A stretch of DNA of 5,963 nt, from NCBI GenBank assembly GCA_964448935.1, contig CAYVBE010000232.1, forward strand, positions 1-5,963, read 5' to 3'. The stretch is from CAYVBE01 sp964448935. GTDB lineage: Bacteria > Planctomycetota > Brocadiia > SM23-32. Positions 1-5,800 of the stretch are shown piece after piece. The translations under genes were made by a program, and so were the position numbers. The first letter of the stretch is position 1. Every line of letters begins with the position of its first letter. The notes under the pieces were generated by a model that searched no databases, was not told where the DNA came from, and saw only the letters and a program-made list of their open reading frames with translations.

Positions 1-54
1 GAGGAAAAGCGCAAGAGCGCGTCCCTGAAGAAAGGCGGGGCCCGCGAGGACTAG
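1..54 (+). CDS. Possible C-terminal end of an upstream gene (partial)
   Basis: Frame 1 is open from the left edge to a TAG at 52-54 and would encode a 17-residue hydrophilic tail, EEKRKSASLKKGGARED, rich in Lys, Arg and Glu. Such charged tails are common at protein C-termini, and the non-coding repeat region begins about 20 bases later, which fits a gene ending here. The fragment is too short to assign a family. Frame 3 is also open through this stretch (to about 236), but it runs straight through the first repeat copy, so I prefer frame 1. The reading is a guess based on position and composition. Confidence 0.35.
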   Translation, partial: EEKRKSASLKKGGARED

Positions 55-74
55 AACGAGGGCGGAGCCACGCC

Positions 75-181
75 GTTTCCGTTGAGGCCCATAGGGCCGA
101 TTCAAGGGTAGCCCCGGGCGCAAGCCCTGGGGTCATGGCCGAAAGAGAAAACGGAGCCCCGGCAGGGGCGACTCAAATCCG
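75..181 (-). repeat. 107-bp hairpin-bearing direct repeat, copy 1
   Basis: This matches 347-453 at an offset of exactly 272 bases with a single mismatch (C at 115, A at 387). It holds three inverted repeats: GGCCC-ATA-GGGCC (86-98); an 8-base stem with GCAA loop (112-131) that carries one C/T mismatch in this copy; and GCCCC-GGCA-GGGGC (156-169). I give it the minus strand because its reverse complement reads in the same order as the related element near 5801. It resembles the hairpin-rich interspersed repeats I associate with planctomycete and related genomes; that family link is from memory. Confidence 0.85.
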
Positions 182-346
182 CAAAGGCACGGCCTCAGCC
201 GGTGTTTGCCCTCCGGTTGTGGGGTGGGGCGGCTGAGCTTAGGTGGTTTGCGTGCAGCGAAGCACCATCCCGCGTGTAGCACAGGCACCCAACGGGCTGC
301 ATAGCCCGGAGGGCAGCGGGGGCTCGCCTGTGTTCGTTGGCGTGCT
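182..346. other. Spacer between the two repeat copies
   Basis: A GC-rich 165-base spacer with no supported gene. It contains a perfect 5-bp hairpin, GGGCT-GCAT-AGCCC (294-307). The bases after copy 1 do not match the bases after copy 2, so the arrangement is not a simple tandem duplication of a 272-bp unit. Either the repeats inserted separately, or the spacer is itself another repeat module. Confidence 0.5.
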
Positions 347-453
347 GTTTCCGTTGAGGCCCATAGGGCCGATTCAAGGGTAGCCCAGGGCGCAAGCCCT
401 GGGGTCATGGCCGAAAGAGAAAACGGAGCCCCGGCAGGGGCGACTCAAATCCG
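347..453 (-). repeat. 107-bp hairpin-bearing direct repeat, copy 2
   Basis: Second copy of the 75-181 repeat, identical except at 387. Here the base is A, which pairs with T400, so the central hairpin becomes a perfect 8-bp stem (384-391 with 396-403) closed by a GCAA tetraloop, a GNRA loop that would be very stable in RNA. The other hairpins lie at 358-370 and 428-441. Copy 2 ends 171 bases before the ARPP-1 start codon, so it could be partly transcribed if that gene's promoter lies upstream. Confidence 0.85.
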
Positions 454-576
454 GAGAGCAAGGCTTGACTCGCCCGCTGTGCGGCGGGCTGACAACCAAA
501 GCTCCCCCGTGGTCGCAAGCCCCAAAACACGGGACGCCATCTGTCCCGCGTCACCTGCTATCCTCCCTGTGTTGAA

Positions 577-595
577 CCACGTTGGTGGAACGTGG
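577..595 (+). promoter_or_regulatory. Leader inverted repeat upstream of the ARPP-1 gene
   Basis: A perfect 7-bp inverted repeat, CCACGTT (577-583) and AACGTGG (589-595), with a 5-base GGTGG spacer, lies 16 bases before the Shine-Dalgarno sequence of the ARPP-1 gene. It could be an operator for a dimeric regulator or a hairpin at the 5' end of the transcript. A weak extended -10-like sequence, TGCTATCCT (556-564), would put transcription start near 571, right before the repeat, but I see no good -35 for it. An alternative GTG start at 592 would fall inside the right arm. The symmetry is directly visible; the regulatory role is inferred. Confidence 0.4.
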
Positions 596-611
596 GAAAC
601 CCAACTTACCT

Positions 612-616
612 GGAGG
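612..616 (+). promoter_or_regulatory. Shine-Dalgarno GGAGG deciding the ARPP-1 start
   Basis: GGAGG lies 8 bases before the ATG at 625. It supports that start over the upstream in-frame GTG at 592, which has no purine-rich site ahead of it and falls inside the inverted repeat. Confidence 0.75.
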
Positions 617-624
617 ATGGACAC

Positions 625-1605
625 ATGGAAACCGTGGTCAGGGAGTGTCTGGAGGGGCTGGAGTTCGGCGACCTGCAGACCGAGCGCAATATGGCCGTGC
701 TGCCGCTGTTCAGCGAGGCGAAGGCGGGGCGGCGGTTCGTGGTGATGTCCGAGGCGCTCGAAGCGGGCGTGTTGACGATCACCGAGGTGGACGCCGGGGG
801 CTCCGTGCCGGAGCTGAAGGTGCGCAACGCGGGCGATCAGGCGGTCCTGCTGCTCGACGGCGAAGAGCTGGCCGGGGCCAAGCAGAACCGCGTCCTCAAC
901 ACCACCATCCTGGTGGAGAAACACTCGGAGATCATCGTGCCGGTCAGTTGCACCGAGCACGGCCGCTGGCGCTACACGTCCCGCGAATTCTCCGACTCCG
1001 GCAACGTCATGGCGCCCGCACAGAGGATGCGCAAAGCCCGCTCCGTCTCCGAGTCGCTCCGGAAATCCAGGGGACACCGCTCCGACCAGAGACAGGTGTG
1101 GGACGACATCGCCGAGACCTCCCGCGAGGCCGGCGTGCAGTCGCCCACCGGCGCCATGCGCGACGTGTTCGAGTCGCGGGATGAGGACCTGACCCGCTAC
1201 GCGGAGGCCTTCCCCTGCCTGGACGGGCAGCGCGGGGTGCTGGCCTTCATCAACGGCACCGTGGCCGGATTCGAACTTCTTGCCAGAGAGCACGCCTATC
1301 GCGAGCTGCACGACAAGCTGATCAGGAGCTACGCGATGCAAAGCAGCCTGCGCCGACGGGAGGAGGCCCCCGAGGCATCGGCGGAACGCGCCCGCGCCTT
1401 CGTGGACACCGTGCTGAACTGCCGGGAGGAGCCGTTCGACTCCCCCGGCCTGGGAACCGACCTCCGCTACCGCAACGACCACGTGGTCGGCTCCGCACTG
1501 GTCTACTGGAAGGCCACCGTCCACGCCGCGTTCTTCAAGGCCGAAGGCTCTCGAGATCAGTCCAAACTGCGCAGCTACAGGCGCCGGCGACGCTTCAGGA
1601 TGTGA
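625..1605 (+). CDS. ARPP-1 (DUF6569) family protein
   Basis: Encodes 326 residues. The N-terminal part carries the blocks I recognise as the ARPP-1/DUF6569 domain: NMAVLPLF (22-29), SVPELKVRN (60-68), the nearly invariant VLLLDGEELAGAKQNR (74-89) followed by VLNTTILV (90-97), and VPVSCTEHGRWRY (105-117). A second conserved-looking stretch, GVLAFINGTVAGFELLARE (204-222), lies in the C-terminal half. The C-terminus is very basic (RSYRRRRRFRM, 316-326), which may bind nucleic acid. There is no signal peptide or membrane segment, so it is probably cytosolic. As I recall, the name means associated with ADP-ribosylglycohydrolase and rhodanese/phosphatase proteins; the biochemical function is unknown to me and neither partner is in this window. 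Length fits the family. The start is set by the Shine-Dalgarno at 612-616. Family call firm; function unknown. Confidence 0.88.
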   Translation: METVVRECLEGLEFGDLQTERNMAVLPLFSEAKAGRRFVVMSEALEAGVLTITEVDAGGSVPELKVRNAGDQAVLLLDGEELAGAKQNRVLNTTILVEKHSEIIVPVSCTEHGRWRYTSREFSDSGNVMAPAQRMRKARSVSESLRKSRGHRSDQRQVWDDIAETSREAGVQSPTGAMRDVFESRDEDLTRYAEAFPCLDGQRGVLAFINGTVAGFELLAREHAYRELHDKLIRSYAMQSSLRRREEAPEASAERARAFVDTVLNCREEPFDSPGLGTDLRYRNDHVVGSALVYWKATVHAAFFKAEGSRDQSKLRSYRRRRRFRM

Positions 1606-1612
1606 GGATAGC

Positions 1613-1639
1613 CACAGAGGGCTCAGAGGACACCGAGGA
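1613..1639. repeat. Degenerate 9-bp tandem repeat (CACAGAGGA-type)
   Basis: Three consecutive 9-base units, CACAGAGGG, CTCAGAGGA and CACCGAGGA, start 8 bases after the ARPP-1 stop codon. A poorly matching fourth unit (CAGCAGACA) extends to 1648. The consensus CACAGAGGA resembles a short motif I remember as common between genes in many environmental bacterial genomes, often just after stop codons. The periodicity is visible; origin and role are unknown. Confidence 0.6.
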
Positions 1640-1672
1640 CAGCAGACAGACACGGTGCCCCTCGTTCCGCAT

Positions 1673-1700
1673 TTGCCCTCCGGCCCTGTCGGTTTACAAT
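1673..1700 (+). promoter_or_regulatory. Candidate sigma70 promoter for the WYL regulator gene
   Basis: TTGCCC (1673-1678, 4 of 6 matches to TTGACA) and TACAAT (1695-1700, 5 of 6 matches to TATAAT) are separated by 16 bases. Transcription would begin near 1707, giving a leader of about 37 bases before the ATG at 1744. The AT-rich patch stands out in a GC-rich window. It would drive the WYL gene and probably the hydrolase gene behind it. Confidence 0.45.
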
Positions 1701-1732
1701 GATGTCCGGCTGCTATATCCCCTGTCACTCAC

Positions 1733-1737
1733 GGGAG
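1733..1737 (+). promoter_or_regulatory. Shine-Dalgarno GGGAG for the WYL regulator
   Basis: GGGAG sits 6 bases before the ATG at 1744 and favours it over the in-frame ATG codons at 1699 and 1702. Those overlap the candidate -10 box and have no purine-rich site ahead of them. Confidence 0.65.
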
Positions 1738-1743
1738 ACGCAT

Positions 1744-2745
1744 ATGTCACCGAAGCGCGGGACGGGCAGCAAGTTTATGACGCAGTGGCGGCATATTGCC
1801 GTCATTGATCGGGAGATTCGCTCCGGCGGGTATCCCAGCGCGCCGCAGATGGCCCGGATTTTGGAACTCTCGGACCGGACCGTAAAACGGCACATCGAGT
1901 TCATGCGCTACGACCTGGGCGCGCCGATATCCTACGACGCCTCGGAAAAGGGCTACTATTACCGCGAGCCCGACTGGCTGCTGCCGCCGATCAAGGTGAG
2001 CGAGGGCGAGCTGTTCGCCATCGTCCTGGCGGAGCGGGCGCTACGCGGGATCAAGAACGCCGACCTGGCGGAAAAGATACGCCGCGTGTTCCAGAAGATC
2101 GCCATTCAGCTCCCCGACGAGGTGCAGCTCAGCCCGTCCGAACTGGCGCAGGACGTGGGATTCCAGCCGGGACATGTGGCGCCGCCGGACCCGGAGCTGT
2201 TCGACGCCCTGGCCCGCGCGCTGCGGGATGGCCGCACGGTGCGCGTGGACTACCACAAGCTCGGGGCCGACGAGACCGTCGAGCGCAACCTGGACCCCTG
2301 CCTGCTGCGCTGCATTGACGGCGAATGGTATCTGGTGGCGCGCTCCCACGAGACCGGTTATGTCTCCCTCTTCCACACCAACCGGATCAAGGCGTGGGAG
2401 GAAACCGAGGAAACCTTCGACCGCGAGGCGATGGATTTCAACCCGGAGGAGTATTTCGAACACAGCCTGGGCGCCAGCCACAGCACCGAGGCGCGGGAGG
2501 TGGCCATCCGCTTCACCGGCTGGCCGGCCCGCTATGTGGCCGAGCGGGACTGGCATCCCAGCCAGGAGAGACACTGGAAGTCCGACGGCTCGCTGGTGCT
2601 CCGGATGGAGCTCGGGTGGCTGCCGGAGGTGGCGACCTGGGTGATGCAGTTCGCGGACCACGCTGAAGTCCTGAAGCCACCGGAGCTGCGCGAGATGGTT
2701 CAGCAGCGCCTGCGCAGGGCCTTGAGCCGATACGAATCCGAATGA
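1744..2745 (+). CDS. HTH-WYL domain transcriptional regulator (YafY-like)
   Basis: Encodes 333 residues, the usual size for this family. Residues about 14-75 form a DeoR-type winged helix-turn-helix: an initial helix (QWRHIAVIDREIRSGGYPSA), a recognition region with LELSDRTVKRHIEFM (40-54), and a wing ending in YYYRE. Residues about 150-225 form the WYL domain, with the signature EWYLVA (194-199) and the FHTNRI strand (210-215) whose Arg is typical of the ligand-binding face. Residues about 245-325 fit the C-terminal extension (WCX) that helps dimerisation. WYL domains are thought to sense ligands such as nucleotides or nucleic acid; family members include PafB/PafC and the defence repressors BrxR and CapW. 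No ligand can be predicted here. The stop codon is 53 bases before the hydrolase start, suggesting co-transcription and possibly regulation of it. Confidence 0.93.
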   Translation: MSPKRGTGSKFMTQWRHIAVIDREIRSGGYPSAPQMARILELSDRTVKRHIEFMRYDLGAPISYDASEKGYYYREPDWLLPPIKVSEGELFAIVLAERALRGIKNADLAEKIRRVFQKIAIQLPDEVQLSPSELAQDVGFQPGHVAPPDPELFDALARALRDGRTVRVDYHKLGADETVERNLDPCLLRCIDGEWYLVARSHETGYVSLFHTNRIKAWEETEETFDREAMDFNPEEYFEHSLGASHSTEAREVAIRFTGWPARYVAERDWHPSQERHWKSDGSLVLRMELGWLPEVATWVMQFADHAEVLKPPELREMVQQRLRRALSRYESE

Positions 2746-2783
2746 CCGCGCACACCCGGAAATCTGCCTGTTCTCAAGACGAT

Positions 2784-2790
2784 GGAAGGA
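2784..2790 (+). promoter_or_regulatory. Shine-Dalgarno GGAAGGA deciding the hydrolase start
   Basis: GGAAGGA is 8 bases before the ATG at 2799. That start puts a clean signal peptide at the N-terminus. The upstream in-frame ATG at 2742 overlaps the WYL stop codon (ATGA) and could allow translational coupling, but it lacks a clear ribosome binding site and would place 19 polar residues before the signal peptide. Confidence 0.75.
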
Positions 2791-2798
2791 ACGCGACG

Positions 2799-4988
2799 AT
2801 GAGACACTTGCTTGCACTGAGCTTCTGGGCGTTCGTTCTCTGCTGCGCCGCCCAGACGCCATCGGCCGACCTGCGCGCGCAGGAGGAGTGGTTCGACTTT
2901 GCGCCGCCGGCCGATGAGTTCTCCGACGAGGCGCTGCTGGACCTTCGGGAGTTTAACCGCGGACGCGCCGGCTCGGAGGGATGGGTTGTGGCGCGCGGGG
3001 ACGACCTTGTCTGCTCGGAGAGCGGACGGGTCCTCCGCTTCGCAGCGGTCAACGGGCCGGTGCCCTGGTCCGGCGCCTGGGGCAACTCGGAACAGCGGGC
3101 CTACCTGGCGAAACGCCTGGGCAAGCTGGGCGTAAACCTTGTCCGGCTCGGCCCCGTGCGCGGCGCGCACAAGATCACCGATGGAAACCTTGACGGGCTC
3201 CAGGAACTGGTGGCCCGTTGCGCGGAGGAAGGCGTCTATACCATGCTGGGGTTCTTCTTCCCGCTGGAGGTCAGGGTGCCCGGAGTCGAGGGCTGGGGGA
3301 ATAAGAGCGTCCAGAGCCTGGCTTTCTTCCACCCGAAGGTCAAGGCCGCCTACGCGCGCTGGCTGGAGAAGATGATGACCGCGCCCAACCCCCACACCGG
3401 CCGCCCGCTGGCGCAGGACCCGGCCGTGGCGCTGATCATACTGATGAACGAGGATAACCTGTTCTTCCACACCTTCCGCCCCAGCAACTGGCCGGACGAG
3501 GTCCGCGCCATACTGGAGAGGCAATTCGCCGACTGGCTGACCGAGCGCTACGGTTCGCACGAGAAGGCGCTCGACGTCTGGGGCAAAGGCGCACGAATGG
3601 AGGAGGACCGGCCCGACGAGGGGCGCGTCTACGTCTATGACGCCTACCGCTTCATGGACGCCGACTGGGCGCGGGAGCAGCGCAACCCCGAACGCGCGGC
3701 GGACACGCTGCGTTTCCTGGTGTATCTGCAGCGGGGCTTCTTTGCGGAGATGAAGCAGAAGCTCCGCTCGTGGGGCTACGGCGGATGCACGATTGCCACC
3801 AACTGGAAGACCACCAACCCCCGCCAGCTCGATGCGCTGGAGAAATCCGCCAACATGTCGGCCGACGTGATGGACCGCCACGCCTACTTCGGCGCGTTCC
3901 GCAAAGCGGGCGGCGCCGGGTGGAAGGTGAACGAGGGCGACATCTACGTCAGCCGGTCGCAGTTGACCATGCCCGATTCCCTGATGTTCGGCGTGCAGTA
4001 CGCGGGCTACCCGCAGGTGCTGTCGGAGCACTTTTACCCCGCCCCGAACCGTTTTCGGGCCGAGATGGTCTGGCTGGGCGCCCACTACGGCGCGATGACC
4101 GGTCACGACGGGTTCGCCATCAACGAGTTCCACACCGCCGACTGGCCGCGCGTGCCGCAGAAGCGGTTCGATGCCTACACGCCGGTGAACGTGGGGCAGT
4201 ATCCCGCCGCCTCGCTGGTCTATCGCCTGGGCCTCATCGAGGAGGCCGAACCGGTCTACAGCGTCACGCGGACGCCCGAGCAACTGTTCCATATGGCCGG
4301 CACGCCCGTCTGGGACGACATGAACATTGACGACATGCGCGCGCCCGAGGTGGCCGGCGCACCGAACGCGGGCGAGAAGGCACTGGACCTCCGCGCCTGG
4401 CTGGTGGGACCGGTCCGGATCAACATCGCCGACCGGCCGGCCCCGACGCGTATCGCCGATATCTCGCGCTACGTGGACGAGGCCGTCGGGGTCGCCCGCA
4501 GCCGGACCGGCCAGCTCCGGTGGAACTGGCAGAGGGGCGTGGCCACCGCCGACGCGCCGCGCGCGCAGAGCGCCTGCGGATTCCTGGGCGCCGCCGGGCC
4601 GATAGACCTCTCCGATGTCCGCATCGAGATGGACAACGAATACGGCGACGTCTGGCTGGTCAGCATGGACGGCCGGCCCCTGGCGACCTCCGGCCGGATG
4701 CTGCTGCAGGTGATGACGGAACAGCGCATCGGCGGCACGGTGCTGGAAGAGACGACGCTGGAACGCAACGGCGAGAATCACCCCGCCGTGCGCATCGCGA
4801 AGAAGGGCCGCGGCCCCATGCAGGTGCGCCGCGTGCGTGCCAGGGTCCGGCTAAAACGCCCGGACGCCGCTGACCTGGAGGTCATCGCCCTCGGCCACAA
4901 CGGCTATCGCCGGAGCACTGTGGACGTGCAAGACGGCCGGATCGAACTGCTGCCCGAATGCCTCTACTACATCATACGAGAGAAGTAA
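2799..4988 (+). CDS. Exported clan GH-A-like (GH5-type TIM barrel) glycoside hydrolase
   Basis: Encodes 729 residues. Residues 1-23 are a signal peptide (MRH, then hydrophobic LLALSFWAFVLCCAA, with cleavage likely near Ala18 or Ala23; no proper lipobox). Residues about 60-500 look like a clan GH-A (beta/alpha)8 barrel. RFAAVNGPVPW (80-90) suits strand 1 and LGVNLVRL (110-117) strand 2. AVALIILMNEDN (209-220) suits strand 4 with Asn217-Glu218 as acid/base, DRHAYFG (359-365) strand 6, and QVLSEHFYPAPNRFRAEM (406-423) strand 7 with Glu410 as likely nucleophile. Residues about 530-729 form a mostly beta C-terminal region beginning near TGQLRWNWQRG (570-580), probably a beta-sandwich. It should cleave or bind a polysaccharide in the periplasm or outside the cell; substrate unknown. 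The strand-2 end reads RLGPVRG rather than the RLHHMD type I expect in related proteins. The WYL gene lies just upstream. Superfamily likely; exact CAZy family unsure. Confidence 0.82.
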   Translation: MRHLLALSFWAFVLCCAAQTPSADLRAQEEWFDFAPPADEFSDEALLDLREFNRGRAGSEGWVVARGDDLVCSESGRVLRFAAVNGPVPWSGAWGNSEQRAYLAKRLGKLGVNLVRLGPVRGAHKITDGNLDGLQELVARCAEEGVYTMLGFFFPLEVRVPGVEGWGNKSVQSLAFFHPKVKAAYARWLEKMMTAPNPHTGRPLAQDPAVALIILMNEDNLFFHTFRPSNWPDEVRAILERQFADWLTERYGSHEKALDVWGKGARMEEDRPDEGRVYVYDAYRFMDADWAREQRNPERAADTLRFLVYLQRGFFAEMKQKLRSWGYGGCTIATNWKTTNPRQLDALEKSANMSADVMDRHAYFGAFRKAGGAGWKVNEGDIYVSRSQLTMPDSLMFGVQYAGYPQVLSEHFYPAPNRFRAEMVWLGAHYGAMTGHDGFAINEFHTADWPRVPQKRFDAYTPVNVGQYPAASLVYRLGLIEEAEPVYSVTRTPEQLFHMAGTPVWDDMNIDDMRAPEVAGAPNAGEKALDLRAWLVGPVRINIADRPAPTRIADISRYVDEAVGVARSRTGQLRWNWQRGVATADAPRAQSACGFLGAAGPIDLSDVRIEMDNEYGDVWLVSMDGRPLATSGRMLLQVMTEQRIGGTVLEETTLERNGENHPAVRIAKKGRGPMQVRRVRARVRLKRPDAADLEVIALGHNGYRRSTVDVQDGRIELLPECLYYIIREK

Positions 4989-5037
4989 CGGGCGGAGGCG
5001 GATTGCAGGCGCCATACACCATCAACTAACAGTTGTC

Positions 5038-5043
5038 AGAAGG
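5038..5043 (+). promoter_or_regulatory. Shine-Dalgarno AGAAGG deciding the DUF6946 start
   Basis: AGAAGG lies 7 bases before the GTG at 5051 and favours that start over the TTG at 5033. The TTG lies in the right arm of a small hairpin, CAACT-AAC-AGTTG (5023-5035), just upstream of this site. The hairpin could modulate access to the ribosome binding site. Confidence 0.65.
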
Positions 5044-5050
5044 TGGCAAG

Positions 5051-5719
5051 GTGAAGAGAATCTACGTTCCAACGGAGGGGCCGGAGGACTGGCGCCGGCT
5101 CCTGGCGAAGCCGGACCGGCACTGGCGGGAGGGTTTTTCGGCCAAAGCCCTGGCAAAGGCCTGGGAAGAAGCCAGCGGATTCCCCCGGCGCGTCGAGGCG
5201 GTGCTCGAACCGTCCTTCGAGGGCATCGAACCCTTGATCATCCTGCCCGAATACAAGACTCCCCTGCCCGGCGGAAGCAGGCCCTCGCAAAGCGACGTCT
5301 GGTGCCTCGCTCGGACCGACAGCGAACTCGTCTCGATCGCCGTCGAGGGCAAAGTGTCCGAGTCATTCGGGAAGCCGGTGGCGAAGTGGAACCCCGAGGA
5401 AACGCCGGGGAAGCAAAAGCGGTTCGCTTTTCTGAAAGAAACCCTCGGCCTCGACCACATTCCGGAGAACATACGCTACCAACTGATCCACAGAACGGCC
5501 TCAGCCCTGATCGAAGCGGACAGGTTCACCGCCCGTCACGCCGTGCTGCTCGTCCACTCCTTCAGCCGGGACAGAGATGGGTTTGATGATTTCGCCGCCT
5601 TCGTCGCCCTCTTCGGCTGCGAACCCGGCGTAGATCAGATGGTGACGGTGGACAGGGATGAGGGTCCCAACCTGCACTTCGCCTGGGTGCAGGATCGAAC
5701 GAACCCGTTCGGCAGATAG
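5051..5719 (+). CDS. DUF6946 family protein, PD-(D/E)xK nuclease-like
   Basis: Encodes 222 residues from a GTG start; the resulting MKRIYVPTEGPEDW opening matches how I remember family members beginning. Recognisable stretches are GPEDWRRLLAKPDRHWREGF (10-29), LPGGSRPSQSDVW (72-84), IAVEGKV (96-102), IRYQLIHRTASALIEA (141-156), AVLLVHSF (164-171) and DDFAAFVALFG (179-189). Asp82, Glu99 and Lys101 form a D-x16-E-x-K pattern with the ExK on a hydrophobic strand, followed by a helix with Gln144, which resembles the PD-(D/E)xK nuclease core. That catalytic reading is inference. No signal peptide or membrane segment is visible. It begins 62 bases after the hydrolase stop with no clear promoter or terminator between, so read-through is possible, though nothing links the two functions. 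Family call fairly confident; function unknown. Confidence 0.8.
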   Translation: MKRIYVPTEGPEDWRRLLAKPDRHWREGFSAKALAKAWEEASGFPRRVEAVLEPSFEGIEPLIILPEYKTPLPGGSRPSQSDVWCLARTDSELVSIAVEGKVSESFGKPVAKWNPEETPGKQKRFAFLKETLGLDHIPENIRYQLIHRTASALIEADRFTARHAVLLVHSFSRDRDGFDDFAAFVALFGCEPGVDQMVTVDRDEGPNLHFAWVQDRTNPFGR

Positions 5720-5725
5720 GCCGAA
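5708..5725 (+). other. Inverted repeat with the DUF6946 stop codon in its loop
   Basis: TTCGGC (5708-5713) and GCCGAA (5720-5725) form a perfect 6-bp stem. The 6-base loop contains the TAG stop at 5717-5719. No T-run follows, so it is not a classical intrinsic terminator, but it could pause transcription or protect the mRNA 3' end. Confidence 0.35.
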
Positions 5726-5800
5726 TGCGGGCATAGCGGACCGGTCTATGAGCGTTCTGTTCCGCCCATTCAGGGCTCGATTGCTTTCCGTCGCATCCTC

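Larger units (their letters stand above)
55..611. other. Long non-coding region packed with hairpins
   Basis: About 550 bases without a credible gene. They contain two copies of a 107-bp direct repeat, a 165-base spacer between them, and several short perfect inverted repeats outside the copies. These are GGGCT/AGCCC around a 4-base loop (294-307), GCCCGC/GCGGGC around a 6-base loop (472-489), and CGGGAC/GTCCCG around a 7-base loop (530-548). None is followed by a run of T, so they do not look like standard intrinsic terminators. Open frames cross this region on both strands, but they only translate the repeat and have no ribosome binding site or recognisable domain. Confidence 0.7.

Noticed and set aside
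133..408. 91-codon minus-strand open frame across the 5' repeats
   Set aside because: It starts in one repeat copy and ends in the other, translating the repeat arms; there is no ribosome binding site or conserved domain. Such repeat-derived peptides are often mis-annotated as hypothetical proteins.
75..453. CRISPR-like direct repeats
   Set aside because: Only two units, each 107 bp with a 165-base spacer, and no cas genes; far outside CRISPR dimensions.
592..624. GTG start for ARPP-1, adding 11 residues
   Set aside because: It lies in the right arm of the leader inverted repeat and lacks a Shine-Dalgarno, whereas ATG 625 has GGAGG at 8 bases.
407..745. 112-codon + strand open frame starting in repeat copy 2
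   Set aside because: Its first residues are a translation of the repeat and the rest overlaps the ARPP-1 start in another frame; no Shine-Dalgarno.
445..1728. Long open frame (427 codons) on the minus strand opposite the ARPP-1 gene
   Set aside because: It is the antisense shadow of a GC-rich gene: no recognisable domain, low-complexity Gly/Val/His/Leu-rich composition, and it runs through the inter-gene gap. The + strand frame has clear family motifs and a Shine-Dalgarno.
2700..4781. Very long open frame (693 codons) on the minus strand opposite the hydrolase gene
   Set aside because: The + strand frame has a signal peptide and GH-A motifs; the antisense frame has no coherent domains and stays open because stop codons are rare in that phase of GC-rich coding DNA.
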